NCBI RefSeq assembly: GCF_910578445.1
Contig: NZ_CAJTQC010000019.1
Coordinates: 1 to 60,344, forward strand
Source: an uncultured Duncaniella sp.
Lineage (GTDB): Bacteria > Bacteroidota > Bacteroidia > Bacteroidales > Muribaculaceae
Direction of reading: 5' to 3'
Length of the DNA: 60,344 bases
A program made the translations under genes and the position numbers. This document shows positions 40,076-48,954 of this stretch, piece after piece (the first letter of the stretch is position 1; each line of letters begins with the position of its first letter). The notes beneath the pieces are model-generated. The model made no database searches, was not told the origin of the DNA, and worked only from the letters and a program-made list of their open reading frames with translations.

Positions 40076-41128
40076 TCAAGAAACTATAAGCATAGCGTCG
40101 CCGTAAACGCCGAATTTATATCCCTCTTTGACAGCTTTCTTATAAGCATCCATCACAAGATCATAGCCACCGAAAGCGGCCACCATCATGAGCATTGTCG
40201 AATAAGGCAGATGGAAATTAGACACAAGGGCGTCTGTCACTGAGAAATCATAAGGAGGGAAGATAAATTTGTTAGTCCAGCCTGAATATGTCTTCATATG
40301 ATCGCCCATGCTCACAGAGCTTGCCACAGCGCGCAACACGGATGTACCGACCGCGCAAACGCGATGTCCACCATCCTTTGTCGCATTTACGAGATCGACA
40401 AGTTCCTCGCTTGCTTCCATCTCTTCCGAATCCATACGATGTTTTGTAAGATCCTCCACATCAATCTCGCGATAGTTGCCGAGGCCGCTGTGGATTGTGA
40501 TGAAGCCCTGATTAACGCCCTTGATTTCAAGACGCTTCAGAAGTTCACGGGAAAAATGGAGTCCTGCACCGGGGACAATCACCGCACCTTCCTTGCGGGC
40601 GAATATGGTCTGGAATCTTTCAGCATCCTCCTCATCAGGCTCGCGGTTTATATAGTAAGGAAGCGGAGTTGTTCCTAACTTATAAAGCTCCTTCTTAAAT
40701 TCTTCATGAGGGCCATCATAGAGAAAACGCAGAGTACGTCCGCGCGAGGTAGTGTTGTCGATAACCTCGGCTACCATTGACTCATCATCACCAAAATAGA
40801 GTTTGTTGCCGATACGGATTTTGCGGGCAGGCTCGACAAGGACATCCCACAACTTGTTTTCAGCACTCAACTCACGAAGCAGAAACACCTCGATGCGCGC
40901 ACCTGTCTTTTCCTTGTTGCCATAGAGACGGGCAGGGAAAACCATTGTGTCATTATAGACAAAGAGGTCTCCATCATCGAAATAATCAATGATGTCTTTA
41001 AAGATTTTATGTTCGATTTCTCCTGTACGTCTGTTGACCACCATCATTCTTGATTGGTCGCGCTCAGGCGCGGGACGCTGGGCTATGAGTTCGTCTGGTA
41101 GACGGAATTTGAATTGAGAAAGCTTCAT
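40076..41128 (-). CDS. queA: S-adenosylmethionine:tRNA ribosyltransferase-isomerase
   Basis: Transfers the ribosyl part of SAM to 7-aminomethyl-7-deazaguanine in tRNA to form epoxyqueuosine. The 350-residue protein starts MKLSQFKFRLPDELIAQRPA, with DLFVYNDTMVFPARL, GTTPLPYYI, GAGLHFS, HSGLGNYREI and the C-terminal NFHLPYSTMLMMVAAFGG. It sits between truB and yigZ in a co-transcribed set. No tgt, queC-F or queG is in the window. Confidence 0.97.
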   Translation of the reverse strand: MKLSQFKFRLPDELIAQRPAPERDQSRMMVVNRRTGEIEHKIFKDIIDYFDDGDLFVYNDTMVFPARLYGNKEKTGARIEVFLLRELSAENKLWDVLVEPARKIRIGNKLYFGDDESMVAEVIDNTTSRGRTLRFLYDGPHEEFKKELYKLGTTPLPYYINREPDEEDAERFQTIFARKEGAVIVPGAGLHFSRELLKRLEIKGVNQGFITIHSGLGNYREIDVEDLTKHRMDSEEMEASEELVDLVNATKDGGHRVCAVGTSVLRAVASSVSMGDHMKTYSGWTNKFIFPPYDFSVTDALVSNFHLPYSTMLMMVAAFGGYDLVMDAYKKAVKEGYKFGVYGDAMLIVS

Positions 41129-41194
41129 GCTAAAAATTATCTTATTTTCTTCTGAATTATCAAATATTTATGCCGTTAATCAACGGGACTGAAA

Positions 41195-41944
41195 TCAGTC
41201 TGTGTCCGAACTGAGGAGTGCTTTCCCTGCCTCATCGTCATCCGGGAAAGTGAGCTCGACGGTGCGGATAAGTTCGACCGCCTGCTCGACTGTCAGACAG
41301 TCGTCAATCACAGCATCTCCCACTCGCGTACGACGCAGACCGATGAGATGTCCGCCGGAACCAAGAGCCTCGCCAAGATCGCGGGCTATCGCACGGATGT
41401 ATGTACCCTTACTGCATACAATACGTAGAGTCAGTGTCATCTCGGCTGAGTTGAAATCCAACAGCTCTATTTCGTCGATAACCAGCACTTTGGGCTTAAG
41501 TTCCACATCATGGCCTTTCCGGGCCATGTTATACGCACGTTTCCCATCGACCTTGCATGCAGAAAATGCAGGAGGGACTTGCTCTATACGACCTGTGAAA
41601 CGAGGAAGCACCTCCCGGATAAGGTCAAGTGTGATATGCTCCGTAGGATAGGTCGCATCAATCTCGGTTTCAAGATCAAACGACGGAGTAGTAGCACCAA
41701 GTCTGACAGTGGCCACATACTCCTTGACACCGGCCTGCAAAGACTCGATAAGCTTTGTCGCCCGGCCTGTCACAACCACCATCACACCTGTAGCGAGAGG
41801 GTCAAGAGTACCGGCATGGCCGACCTTGAACTTCTTACGGTGGAGACGATGAAGCAACACACCACGGAGACGTTTCACAACATCAAATGATGTCCATTCG
41901 AGAGGTTTATCTATATAAAGTATTTCACCTGTTACAAAATCCAT
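41195..41944 (-). CDS. truB: tRNA pseudouridine(55) synthase
   Basis: Makes pseudouridine 55 in the T loop of tRNAs. The 249-residue protein has the N-terminal LYIDKPLEWTSFDVVKRLR, the catalytic Asp in HAGTLDPLATGVM, and SACKVDGKRAYNMAR and CSKGTYIRAIARDLG. It lacks a PUA domain of full length, as in many short TruB proteins. It is 15 bases after uppP. Confidence 0.97.
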   Translation of the reverse strand: MDFVTGEILYIDKPLEWTSFDVVKRLRGVLLHRLHRKKFKVGHAGTLDPLATGVMVVVTGRATKLIESLQAGVKEYVATVRLGATTPSFDLETEIDATYPTEHITLDLIREVLPRFTGRIEQVPPAFSACKVDGKRAYNMARKGHDVELKPKVLVIDEIELLDFNSAEMTLTLRIVCSKGTYIRAIARDLGEALGSGGHLIGLRRTRVGDAVIDDCLTVEQAVELIRTVELTFPDDDEAGKALLSSDTD

Positions 41945-41959
41945 GGCATATTCAGGATT

Positions 41960-42778
41960 TTACCATACGAGACAGAGGATACCTGCACAGAGGCAGTAGA
42001 GCGCAAACCAGATAAGCTTACCTTTTTTCACAATGTTGATCATCCATTTGCAGGCGATACAACCAACTATGAATGAAGCGAAAAATCCGATGACCAGAGG
42101 CCAAGTACCGACAGAAGCGCCAACGCCTTCTCCGGCAATAAGATCCTTGGCGCTCAGGAGAGCTTCACCAAGAATAGGGATTATAACCATGAAGAACGAG
42201 AATTGTGCAATTTTATCGCGCTTGTCGCCAAGAAGCAGACCTGTAGCAATCGTAGTGCCGGAACGGCTGAGACCGGGAAGAACGGCCACAGCCTGTGCGC
42301 AACCGATGATGAAAGCATCGGCCCATGTGATGTCGTGTCCCTTGATTCCTTCGACACGTTCACGCTGCGGATTTCTAAAGAAGTAGGCAAACGAAAGGAG
42401 AATCGCAGTAACAAAAAGGCAGCAGCCGACCACAGTCAGACCATCACCGAAAAATTGTTCTACAAAACTTTTAAAGAAGAGCCCGACAATAGCCACGGGG
42501 ATACATGAAAGAAGAATCTTGCAGACATAGAAAAATTTATCGTCACGCGCAATGGTGAAGAATGACTTGCAGAGAGGCACAAATTCGTTCCATAACACCA
42601 CTATAGTACTAAGCACAGTGGCTACGTGGAGCACAATGTCAAATTCAAGGGCATCCGAGCCTTCAAGCTTCAGGCCAAGAATTTCACGGAAAATCTCAAG
42701 ATGTCCACTGCTGCTGATAGGCAGATATTCGGCAAGTCCCTGGACTATGCCTAAAATAAGAGCGTCAATACAATCCAT
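41960..42778 (-). CDS. uppP: Undecaprenyl-diphosphate phosphatase
   Basis: Recycles the lipid carrier of peptidoglycan and O-antigen synthesis; overproduction gives bacitracin resistance in other bacteria. The 272-residue integral membrane protein has the two BacA motifs, LAEYLPISSSGHLE near the N-terminus and PGLSRSGTTIATGLLLG, and about eight membrane segments. It is 26 bases after the DUF3098 gene. Confidence 0.97.
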   Translation of the reverse strand: MDCIDALILGIVQGLAEYLPISSSGHLEIFREILGLKLEGSDALEFDIVLHVATVLSTIVVLWNEFVPLCKSFFTIARDDKFFYVCKILLSCIPVAIVGLFFKSFVEQFFGDGLTVVGCCLFVTAILLSFAYFFRNPQRERVEGIKGHDITWADAFIIGCAQAVAVLPGLSRSGTTIATGLLLGDKRDKIAQFSFFMVIIPILGEALLSAKDLIAGEGVGASVGTWPLVIGFFASFIVGCIACKWMINIVKKGKLIWFALYCLCAGILCLVW

Positions 42779-42804
42779 TTCTGTATTATTATTTCAGATA
42801 AATT

Positions 42805-43098
42805 TTAGTCATTCTTTTCTTTACCCTTAGGGCTATACATGATTGCAAAACCCATGAAAATGAAACCGATAAATGCAATCGAGGGCCCGACAACGATACG
42901 TCGTGTCGAAAATATGTCAGGATTAAAGGCATCCCAGTCGGTAGCTCCGCCGGCCATCAGACAAAAGCCTGCCACAATGAGAATACCCGCTATGGCCATA
43001 AGAATAAAATTGGTTTTCAGTAACGGAAGACTGCTTTCGTTTTCTTTCAGCAGGCGCGATTCATCCTCGTCGCGCTTTGGAGCAGGGTTATAAGCCAT
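42805..43098 (-). CDS. DUF3098 family membrane protein
   Basis: A 97-residue protein with a charged N-terminus and two membrane segments (FILMAIAGILIVAGFCLMAG and GPSIAFIGFIFMGFAIMY), joined by the conserved DAFNPDIFSTRRI loop. The family is known from Bacteroidota next to ftsX and uppP; its function is unknown. It is 15 bases after ftsX. Confidence 0.92.
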   Translation of the reverse strand: MAYNPAPKRDEDESRLLKENESSLPLLKTNFILMAIAGILIVAGFCLMAGGATDWDAFNPDIFSTRRIVVGPSIAFIGFIFMGFAIMYSPKGKEKND

Positions 43099-43113
43099 AT
43101 TAATATATTTGAT

Positions 43114-43992
43114 TTATTTAAACATTTCATCGTATGATAACCGCAGATAACGGTTTGCCGCGAAAATTGCAGCGATAAAGCAGATAAGCATACCTGTCAA
43201 CACCATCCCGACGAGAACAACCGCAACAATCTCCCAGCTAAGGAAGTCGCCCAGTTCAGGCTCGTAGGTCCGTCCATAGCAAACTGTCGCCACGAGAGCC
43301 AGCGACGCTATCACTCCTGCGACAAAACCGTTGACGATATTATCGGCCAGAAACGGCCGACGTATAAATGCGCCTGTAGCGCCAACAAGCTTCATAGTGT
43401 AAATGGTAAACCGCCGGGCATAAACCGTCAGACGGACAGTGTTGAATATCAGGATAAATGAAACCGTAAGCAATGCCACGGCTACAAACACCAACGCAAG
43501 CGAAAGGCTTCGCAACGAAGAATTCACACGGTCGACAAGAGCCGTGTGGACCTTAACCTCGCTAACCTGAGGCATGAGCATGAGCGGAGACGTCAGAAGT
43601 GCAATGCTGTCACTTGAAGCATATGCAGGATAGACCTTCACCTCAAGCTCTCCGACAAAAGGATTCACACCGGCAAGACGCACGATGTCTTCCTCCTCGC
43701 CTACCATTTTTTGCCAACGGTCAAGAACCGCATCAGGCGACGAGTAGACTGTGGCACGCACACCTCCCATTTTTTCTATTTTCGCCTTTACCGAACTGAT
43801 ATCAGAGGCTGTGACTTCTTCATTGAAGAGCACAACGAATCCCATATTTTCTTTTATCCCTTGTGTCACCTTGTGGGCAGCTATGCCCATGAAGGAAGCA
43901 AGGCCAAGTATGAAAAGCACCAGCGCGACAGACAGTGTCGCGGTTGCACGAGTGGTGAACAACGGAATTAAATGATGACGCCTTTTAGCCAT
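43114..43992 (-). CDS. ftsX: Cell division protein FtsX
   Basis: An ABC-transporter-like permease that with FtsE controls septal peptidoglycan hydrolases. The 292-residue protein has four membrane segments: one near 23-43, a large periplasmic domain, then three in the C-terminal half (LSLALVFVAVALLTVSFILIF, PFLADNIVNGFVAGVIASLAL, VVLVGMVLTGMLICFIAAIF). The start at 43992 (MAKRRHHLIP) is chosen because the longer frame from 44052 crosses the promoter. It opens a six-gene operon. FtsE is not adjacent, as is common in this phylum. Confidence 0.95.
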   Translation of the reverse strand: MAKRRHHLIPLFTTRATATLSVALVLFILGLASFMGIAAHKVTQGIKENMGFVVLFNEEVTASDISSVKAKIEKMGGVRATVYSSPDAVLDRWQKMVGEEEDIVRLAGVNPFVGELEVKVYPAYASSDSIALLTSPLMLMPQVSEVKVHTALVDRVNSSLRSLSLALVFVAVALLTVSFILIFNTVRLTVYARRFTIYTMKLVGATGAFIRRPFLADNIVNGFVAGVIASLALVATVCYGRTYEPELGDFLSWEIVAVVLVGMVLTGMLICFIAAIFAANRYLRLSYDEMFK

Positions 43993-44008
43993 GATAAATA
44001 ATAAAGTG

Positions 44009-44040
44009 CAAAAATACAACCGACTGTGGCTGATGTCAAG
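44009..44040 (-). promoter_or_regulatory. promoter of the ftsX-DUF3098-uppP-truB-queA-yigZ operon
   Basis: Minus strand: -33 CTTG (44040-44037), a 20-base spacer and exact -7 TATTTTTG (44016-44009). The predicted start is about 44002, ten bases upstream of the ftsX ATG. Confidence 0.7.
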
Positions 44041-44112
44041 AGATTTAACCAAATTTTAACAACAAAGTTCAAATTTAGGCCTCAATCCTTAGATTACAGA
44101 CAGGGAACAGAC

Positions 44113-45210
44113 TCATTTCACTGCATAAGAACGCCATTTTTCAATGAGCGCGGTCATGTCGGCCGGAATAGGCGCTGTGAAAAACATCTCTTCACCGGTG
44201 TCAGGATGGACAAAGCCAAGCGTACGCGCATGCAGAGCCTGACGAGGACATAAAGCGAAACAATTTCCCACGAATTTCTGATAGGAACCGCTGCGTTCTC
44301 CACGCAATATCACATCGCCGCCATAGCGTGCATCCGAAAACAACGGATGACCGATATGACGCATGTGCACACGTATCTGATGAGTGCGTCCTGTCTCAAG
44401 CACACATTTCACCAAGGCCACATGTATGAAATCCTCAAGCACCTCGTAGTGAGTGACCGCATGCTTTCCCGTAGGATCATCATCGGGCAGCACAGCCATC
44501 TGTAGCCTGTCTTTGGGATTTCGCCCGATATTTCCTTCTATACGGCCATTTTTCGGATCAGGCACTCCCCAGACAAGGGCGTTGTACTCACGTTTAGTTG
44601 TCTTGTTGAAAAACTGCCGGCCGAGATGGGTCTTCGCATCAGGAGTTTTGGCAACGACAAGCAGCCCGGAGGTATCCTTGTCAATACGATGGACAAGGCC
44701 AAGGCGAGGATCGCTCACGTCGTAGTCGGGATTGTCGCGGAAATGCCATGCGAGAGCGTTGACAAGCGTCCCCGAATAGTTTCCGTGACCCGGATGCACC
44801 ACGAGTCCTGCCGGCTTGTTGACGACAAGAAGCGCGTCGTCTTCATACACTATGTCAAGCGGAATATCTTCAGGTATGATTTCAAGTTCATAACGCGGAC
44901 GGTCCATCACAATCTGTATCGTGTCAAGCGGCTTGACACGATAATTCGACTTCACGGCTTTGCCGTTGACCAGAATGCATCCCGCATCCGCAGCCTGCTG
45001 AATGCGGTTGCGCGACGATTTCTCCATCCGGGTGACAAGATATTTGTCGACTCTCAGAAGCTGTTGACCTTTGTCGACCACAAAACGGAAGTGTTCATAC
45101 ATCTCCGTTTCTGCGCCGTCACCGACACTAACTTCCCCGGCATCAATCTCCGACTCCATGTCGAAATCCGTCATATCCTCAGCCGGGACATCCTTATCGA
45201 GCTCTTTCAT
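44113..45210 (-). CDS. RluA family pseudouridine synthase
   Basis: A 365-residue rRNA or tRNA pseudouridine synthase. The first 50 residues are an acidic extension, then an S4 domain (LLRVDKYLVTRMEKSSRNRIQ, GCILVNGKAVKSNYRV). The catalytic domain has VVHPGHGNYSGTLVNAL and the catalytic Asp in HRIDKDTSGLLV, with RTHQIRVHMRHIGHPLFSD near the end. Its size and S4 domain point to the RluD type, which modifies helix 69 of 23S rRNA, but the target cannot be fixed by sequence. It lies five bases after the PASTA gene. Confidence 0.94.
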   Translation of the reverse strand: MKELDKDVPAEDMTDFDMESEIDAGEVSVGDGAETEMYEHFRFVVDKGQQLLRVDKYLVTRMEKSSRNRIQQAADAGCILVNGKAVKSNYRVKPLDTIQIVMDRPRYELEIIPEDIPLDIVYEDDALLVVNKPAGLVVHPGHGNYSGTLVNALAWHFRDNPDYDVSDPRLGLVHRIDKDTSGLLVVAKTPDAKTHLGRQFFNKTTKREYNALVWGVPDPKNGRIEGNIGRNPKDRLQMAVLPDDDPTGKHAVTHYEVLEDFIHVALVKCVLETGRTHQIRVHMRHIGHPLFSDARYGGDVILRGERSGSYQKFVGNCFALCPRQALHARTLGFVHPDTGEEMFFTAPIPADMTALIEKWRSYAVK

Positions 45211-45215
45211 TCCTT

Positions 45216-45809
45216 TTATTCGAAAAGATTGAGATGTTCAATGGAATCCGAAGATTCGGCGATGCTGTCATCATCAACGAACGTGTCGTTTACTCCCTGG
45301 CCGACTTCAAGTTCGACCGTGGCATTGACAGGGACTCGCGCTCCGGGTGAAAGACGGTGGCCCTTATAATAGACACCCAGCACGAGGTCCTTGAAGTCGC
45401 TTGGGATGCGCTTCTCGACAATATTCTTGATTTCCAATCCCTCGAGTATCGACTTGGCCTGACGCACCGATATGTCGGTAAGAGTCGGGACTGTCACCAT
45501 CTTAGGCGAAAAAGCATTGATTGTGAGATAAATTTCACGGCCTTCTTTCACAACTGTCCCGACCTTAGGATTCTGGTCGATTACTGTTCCCGGACGGGTC
45601 GACTTATCGTAGACTGAATCGCTCAGAACCGCGACAAGCCCATCCTCGGAAAGCCGGCGGGAGGCATCGTCGTAAGTGAGCGACTTAACAGTCGGGACTA
45701 TAATCGTGTCGTCGTGACGAGTCCACACATCAAGCCACATCATGGCAAGCCATCCAATGACAACAGCCACCAGAAACATCAGCCCAATGTGGAGGAGAAT
45801 TCTTTTCAT
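45216..45809 (-). CDS. PASTA domain protein
   Basis: A 197-residue membrane protein with a short cytoplasmic N-terminus, one membrane segment (LLHIGLMFLVAVVIGWLAMMW) and two to three PASTA repeats in the periplasm: VPTVKSLTYDDASRRLSEDGL, VPTLTDISVRQAKSILEGLE and a shorter third. No kinase domain or transpeptidase is attached. PASTA modules bind peptidoglycan fragments in other proteins. The acidic C-terminus is disordered. Confidence 0.94.
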   Translation of the reverse strand: MKRILLHIGLMFLVAVVIGWLAMMWLDVWTRHDDTIIVPTVKSLTYDDASRRLSEDGLVAVLSDSVYDKSTRPGTVIDQNPKVGTVVKEGREIYLTINAFSPKMVTVPTLTDISVRQAKSILEGLEIKNIVEKRIPSDFKDLVLGVYYKGHRLSPGARVPVNATVELEVGQGVNDTFVDDDSIAESSDSIEHLNLFE

Positions 45810-45844
45810 ACACCTATGAATTATACATATTTAATATCAGAAGG

Positions 45845-48250
45845 CTATTTTCCCAATGCGATGGCAAAAACCTCATCTATAGTCGAAACATAATGGAAAG
45901 TCAATCCCGAAATATAAACCGGCTTTATATCCTCAATGTTCTTACGGTTGTCAGCGCAGAGTATTATATCAGTAATGCCGGCCCGTTTGGCAGCCAGAAT
46001 CTTCTCCTTTATACCGCCGACAGGCAACACCTTGCCACGAAGAGTTATTTCGCCAGTCATTGCAAGACGCGATTTGACAGGGCGTCCGGTAATGGCCGAC
46101 AGTATTGACGTACACATTGTAATACCGGCCGACGGACCGTCTTTCGGAATAGCACCTTCCGGGACATGGATATGAAGCTGACGGTTCTCGAAGCTCTCGG
46201 GGTCAATGCCATAACGCTCAGCACGGGCTTTCACCACCTGAGTGGCGATTACGGCAGATTCCTTCATCACATCACCGAGATTTCCGGTGATTGTCAGTTT
46301 CTCTCCCTTACCCTGTGTGATGGACGATTCGATGAAAAGTATCTCGCCACCGACAGCGGTCCATGCCAGACCGGTCGCCACTCCGGGAGTGTCGGAAAGC
46401 TCATAGCGCTCGGGGGTATAAGTCTCGACACCGAGGTATGCTCTTAAATCATCGGGCTCGACATGGAGCTTATATGACTCACCGCGCATCTTTCCAAGAA
46501 CGATTTTGCGGATCACTTTGGCAAGTTCCTTTTCGAGCAGGCGGACACCGCTTTCACTCGTATAGCTTTCTATTATTTTCGTCAGTGCTTCAGTCGAGAA
46601 TGTGATTTCGTCTTTACCAAATCCGTTTTCTTCAGCCAGACGCGGCACGAGATGCTTACGCGCTATCTCTATTTTCTCTTCCGGGAGATAGCCGGAGATG
46701 TCTATAATCTCCATTCGGTCAAGCAACGGACGTGGAATTGTCGAAAGAGTATTGGCGGTAGCGATGAAAAGCACGTGCGAGAGGTCATAGTCGACATCCA
46801 CGTAGTTATCATGGAAATGACTGTTCTGCTCAGGGTCAAGCACTTCGAGAAGAGCCGACGAGGGATCTCCTTTGAAATCGCTGCCTGTCTTGTCGATTTC
46901 ATCGAGCAAGAGGACCGGATTAGATGTCCCTGCGCGCTTGATGGCATCAATGATACGTCCCGGCATCGCGCCTATATACGTACGGCGATGACCGCGGATT
47001 TCAGCTTCGTCATGCAGACCGCCGAGCGACACTCGCTGATACTTGCGACCGAGCGACTTCGCAATCGACTGACCAAGCGAAGTCTTGCCTACACCGGGCG
47101 CACCGACAAGGCAGATAATTGGCGAACGGCCTTCCGGTGTATTCATCATCACCGCAAGCTGTTCGAGAATGCGCTCCTTTACCTTCTCAAGGCCATAATG
47201 ATCCTCGTCGAGAATCCTTTCGGCAGCCTGAAAATCTGTATCGAGTTCAGAATATTTTCCCCACGGAAGGTCTGTCAGCAATTGCAGATAGGTATATTGA
47301 ACCGAATAGTCGGGGCTCTGCGGGTTAAGTCTGCGCAGTTTTTCGAGTTCCTTATCGAATGTACGCTTCACAGCCTCCGGCAAATCAAGCTTCTTGACTT
47401 TTTCTTCAAGAACCCTGCAATCGTCATCATCGCCGTAGAGCTCTTCGCGGAGCACCTCAAACTGGTGTTGAAGGAATGCATTGCGCTGCTGCTCGTCGAT
47501 GTTGCGACGTGCCTTGCGATGGACATCCGCACGGATTTCAGCCATTTCCTCGCTATGGGCAAGATGAGACAGGAGCAGCTGTGCGCGGTCTTTCATGCGA
47601 TTCTTGCGCAGGAGCTCGATTTTCACCTCAGGTGTGAACGGAGAATGTGTCGATATAATATTTATAAGCAACTGCGGCCCCGGGATATTCTCTATGTTGA
47701 ATGCAAGATCTGTCATCTTCTCGTTGCCGGCATGAAGAATATTGAGTGTTGTCTGCCGTATATCGTCTACGAGTGCGATGAACTCCTTGTCGCTTTGACG
47801 CGAGGTGCTCTCCCGGACAGACTTTACCTGAGCTGCAAGCGCACCCGGGATATGTCGTCCTTCAGCCTTCCCGGTAATCTTGATTTTTTCACGCGCCGAA
47901 AGAATCGCAGTATGCGTCCCGTCGGGCAGATCGAAAGTCTTCAGGACATCGGCCACGACGCCATATTCGTAAAGGTCCTCCAATGCCGGATGTTCAGTCG
48001 AAGCATCCCGCTGACAGAATATTCCGACAGGGATATGATTTTCAGCTGCTGCGGCAGCTGTCATTACCGACACTTCACGTGCAAGTGTTATCGGGAAAGT
48101 GACACCCGGAAACAACACGAGGTCACGCATGGCAATTATGGGGAGGTCGTTGAAATCGGGTGTCGGACGCTCTGCCGGCACACCTATGTCAATCTGTCCG
48201 ACCGACACTATTTTTGTGCTGTCTTCTTTCATCTCTGAGTTATTGTGCAT
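45845..48250 (-). CDS. lon: Endopeptidase La (Lon protease)
   Basis: An ATP-dependent serine protease for damaged and regulatory proteins. The 801-residue protein has the LAN substrate-binding domain (PIIAMRDLVLFPGVTFPI), a coiled-coil region, an AAA+ domain with Walker A GAPGVGKTS near 385 and Walker B LLLDEIDK, and a protease domain with the Ser-Lys dyad: Ser in PKDGPSAGITM and the Lys in the GGIKEKILAAKRAG block. It is upstream of the PASTA gene by 35 bases. Confidence 0.97.
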   Translation of the reverse strand: MHNNSEMKEDSTKIVSVGQIDIGVPAERPTPDFNDLPIIAMRDLVLFPGVTFPITLAREVSVMTAAAAAENHIPVGIFCQRDASTEHPALEDLYEYGVVADVLKTFDLPDGTHTAILSAREKIKITGKAEGRHIPGALAAQVKSVRESTSRQSDKEFIALVDDIRQTTLNILHAGNEKMTDLAFNIENIPGPQLLINIISTHSPFTPEVKIELLRKNRMKDRAQLLLSHLAHSEEMAEIRADVHRKARRNIDEQQRNAFLQHQFEVLREELYGDDDDCRVLEEKVKKLDLPEAVKRTFDKELEKLRRLNPQSPDYSVQYTYLQLLTDLPWGKYSELDTDFQAAERILDEDHYGLEKVKERILEQLAVMMNTPEGRSPIICLVGAPGVGKTSLGQSIAKSLGRKYQRVSLGGLHDEAEIRGHRRTYIGAMPGRIIDAIKRAGTSNPVLLLDEIDKTGSDFKGDPSSALLEVLDPEQNSHFHDNYVDVDYDLSHVLFIATANTLSTIPRPLLDRMEIIDISGYLPEEKIEIARKHLVPRLAEENGFGKDEITFSTEALTKIIESYTSESGVRLLEKELAKVIRKIVLGKMRGESYKLHVEPDDLRAYLGVETYTPERYELSDTPGVATGLAWTAVGGEILFIESSITQGKGEKLTITGNLGDVMKESAVIATQVVKARAERYGIDPESFENRQLHIHVPEGAIPKDGPSAGITMCTSILSAITGRPVKSRLAMTGEITLRGKVLPVGGIKEKILAAKRAGITDIILCADNRKNIEDIKPVYISGLTFHYVSTIDEVFAIALGK

Positions 48251-48385
48251 CTGTTGTGTTCATGTTGGCCAAACGGAGTAGCCATGAGCTTCCATAAAAA
48301 CGCTCACAGGCGAAAATACATACGCCTCATCGGATAACGGATAAAAAACACCGCCTGCAACAAGCCGTTTGGCAAAACGCGACCC

Positions 48386-48393
48386 CAAAGTTA
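48386..48393 (-). promoter_or_regulatory. -7 element upstream of lon
   Basis: Minus strand TAACTTTG, an exact -7 element, with a possible -33 ATTG at slightly long spacing (22 bases). The leader would be about 130 bases. The DNA from 48394 to 48661 shows no other feature. Confidence 0.5.
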
Positions 48394-48661
48394 ATTATTT
48401 TTCCTCAATTAATCTCAATCACCACTCTCCTATTTTAATTATAGGTGTCACCATTCATCAAAACGCACTATTTACATGCAATGAACATTCTTTGCATACA
48501 ATATTTAACTTACTTTAACTTAATAACATTTTGATTCAATCCAACCTAAAATGGCTTACAATCTGTCTGCCATATCCACAGCATCTTTAACAAATTTTCA
48601 GCCTTTCGGCAACAAAACATATCCATGTTATAAAGATGTGTTTTATAGCAACCTTACAGGA

Positions 48662-48693
48662 TTAGGATTTTTAAAAATTAAAATATAACTTTG
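48662..48693 (+). promoter_or_regulatory. promoter of a candidate non-coding RNA
   Basis: -33 TTAG (one base off), a 20-base spacer and exact -7 TAACTTTG (48686-48693). The orientation is opposite to both neighbouring genes, lon and cls. Confidence 0.6.
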
Positions 48694-48699
48694 CATCAA

Positions 48700-48876
48700 C
48701 ATCACGGAGCGCAATGCTCAAAAACATTTTAAGTAAAACAATTCGCGCCGTGATGTTAACAAAGCTCTCAACCAAAATCAAGAGACATTTGCATTATTAG
48801 ACATTTATAAATCCACTGACGTTAAGTACTATGTGTAAGCAGCGAAGGATGACCGTGAGGCCACCCTTCGTTTTTT
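48700..48876 (+). ncRNA. candidate non-coding RNA, about 175 nt
   Basis: The predicted transcript starts inside a 10-bp helix AACATCACGG / CCGTGATGTT (48698-48707 with 48748-48757), whose A/U-rich interior contains GAGC-GCAAT-GCTC. An unstructured AT-rich middle follows, and it ends in a hairpin plus six T residues. No credible coding frame is present; a 68-codon frame from 48831 runs through the terminator. The RNA sits between lon and cls on the opposite strand to both. Family unknown. Confidence 0.5.
48843..48876. terminator. terminator of the candidate RNA and possibly cls
   Basis: CGAAGG / CCTTCG closes a hairpin with a GTGA loop, followed on the plus strand by TTTTTT. In minus-strand RNA the two A-C mismatches become G-U pairs, so the hairpin may also end cls transcripts, although no T-run follows there. 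Confidence 0.7.
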
Positions 48877-48954
48877 ATATACCATATAGGCTACATGCTG
48901 TAAAAAAGGCTTTGACCCCTTACTCAGGCCGCCCATATCGGTCTATAAGCCAGA

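Noticed and set aside
46652..48238. 528-codon open frame on the plus strand opposite lon
   Set aside because: It lies entirely within the well-supported lon gene, reads as Cys/His/Arg-rich sequence with no domain, and is explained by lon codon bias on the other strand.
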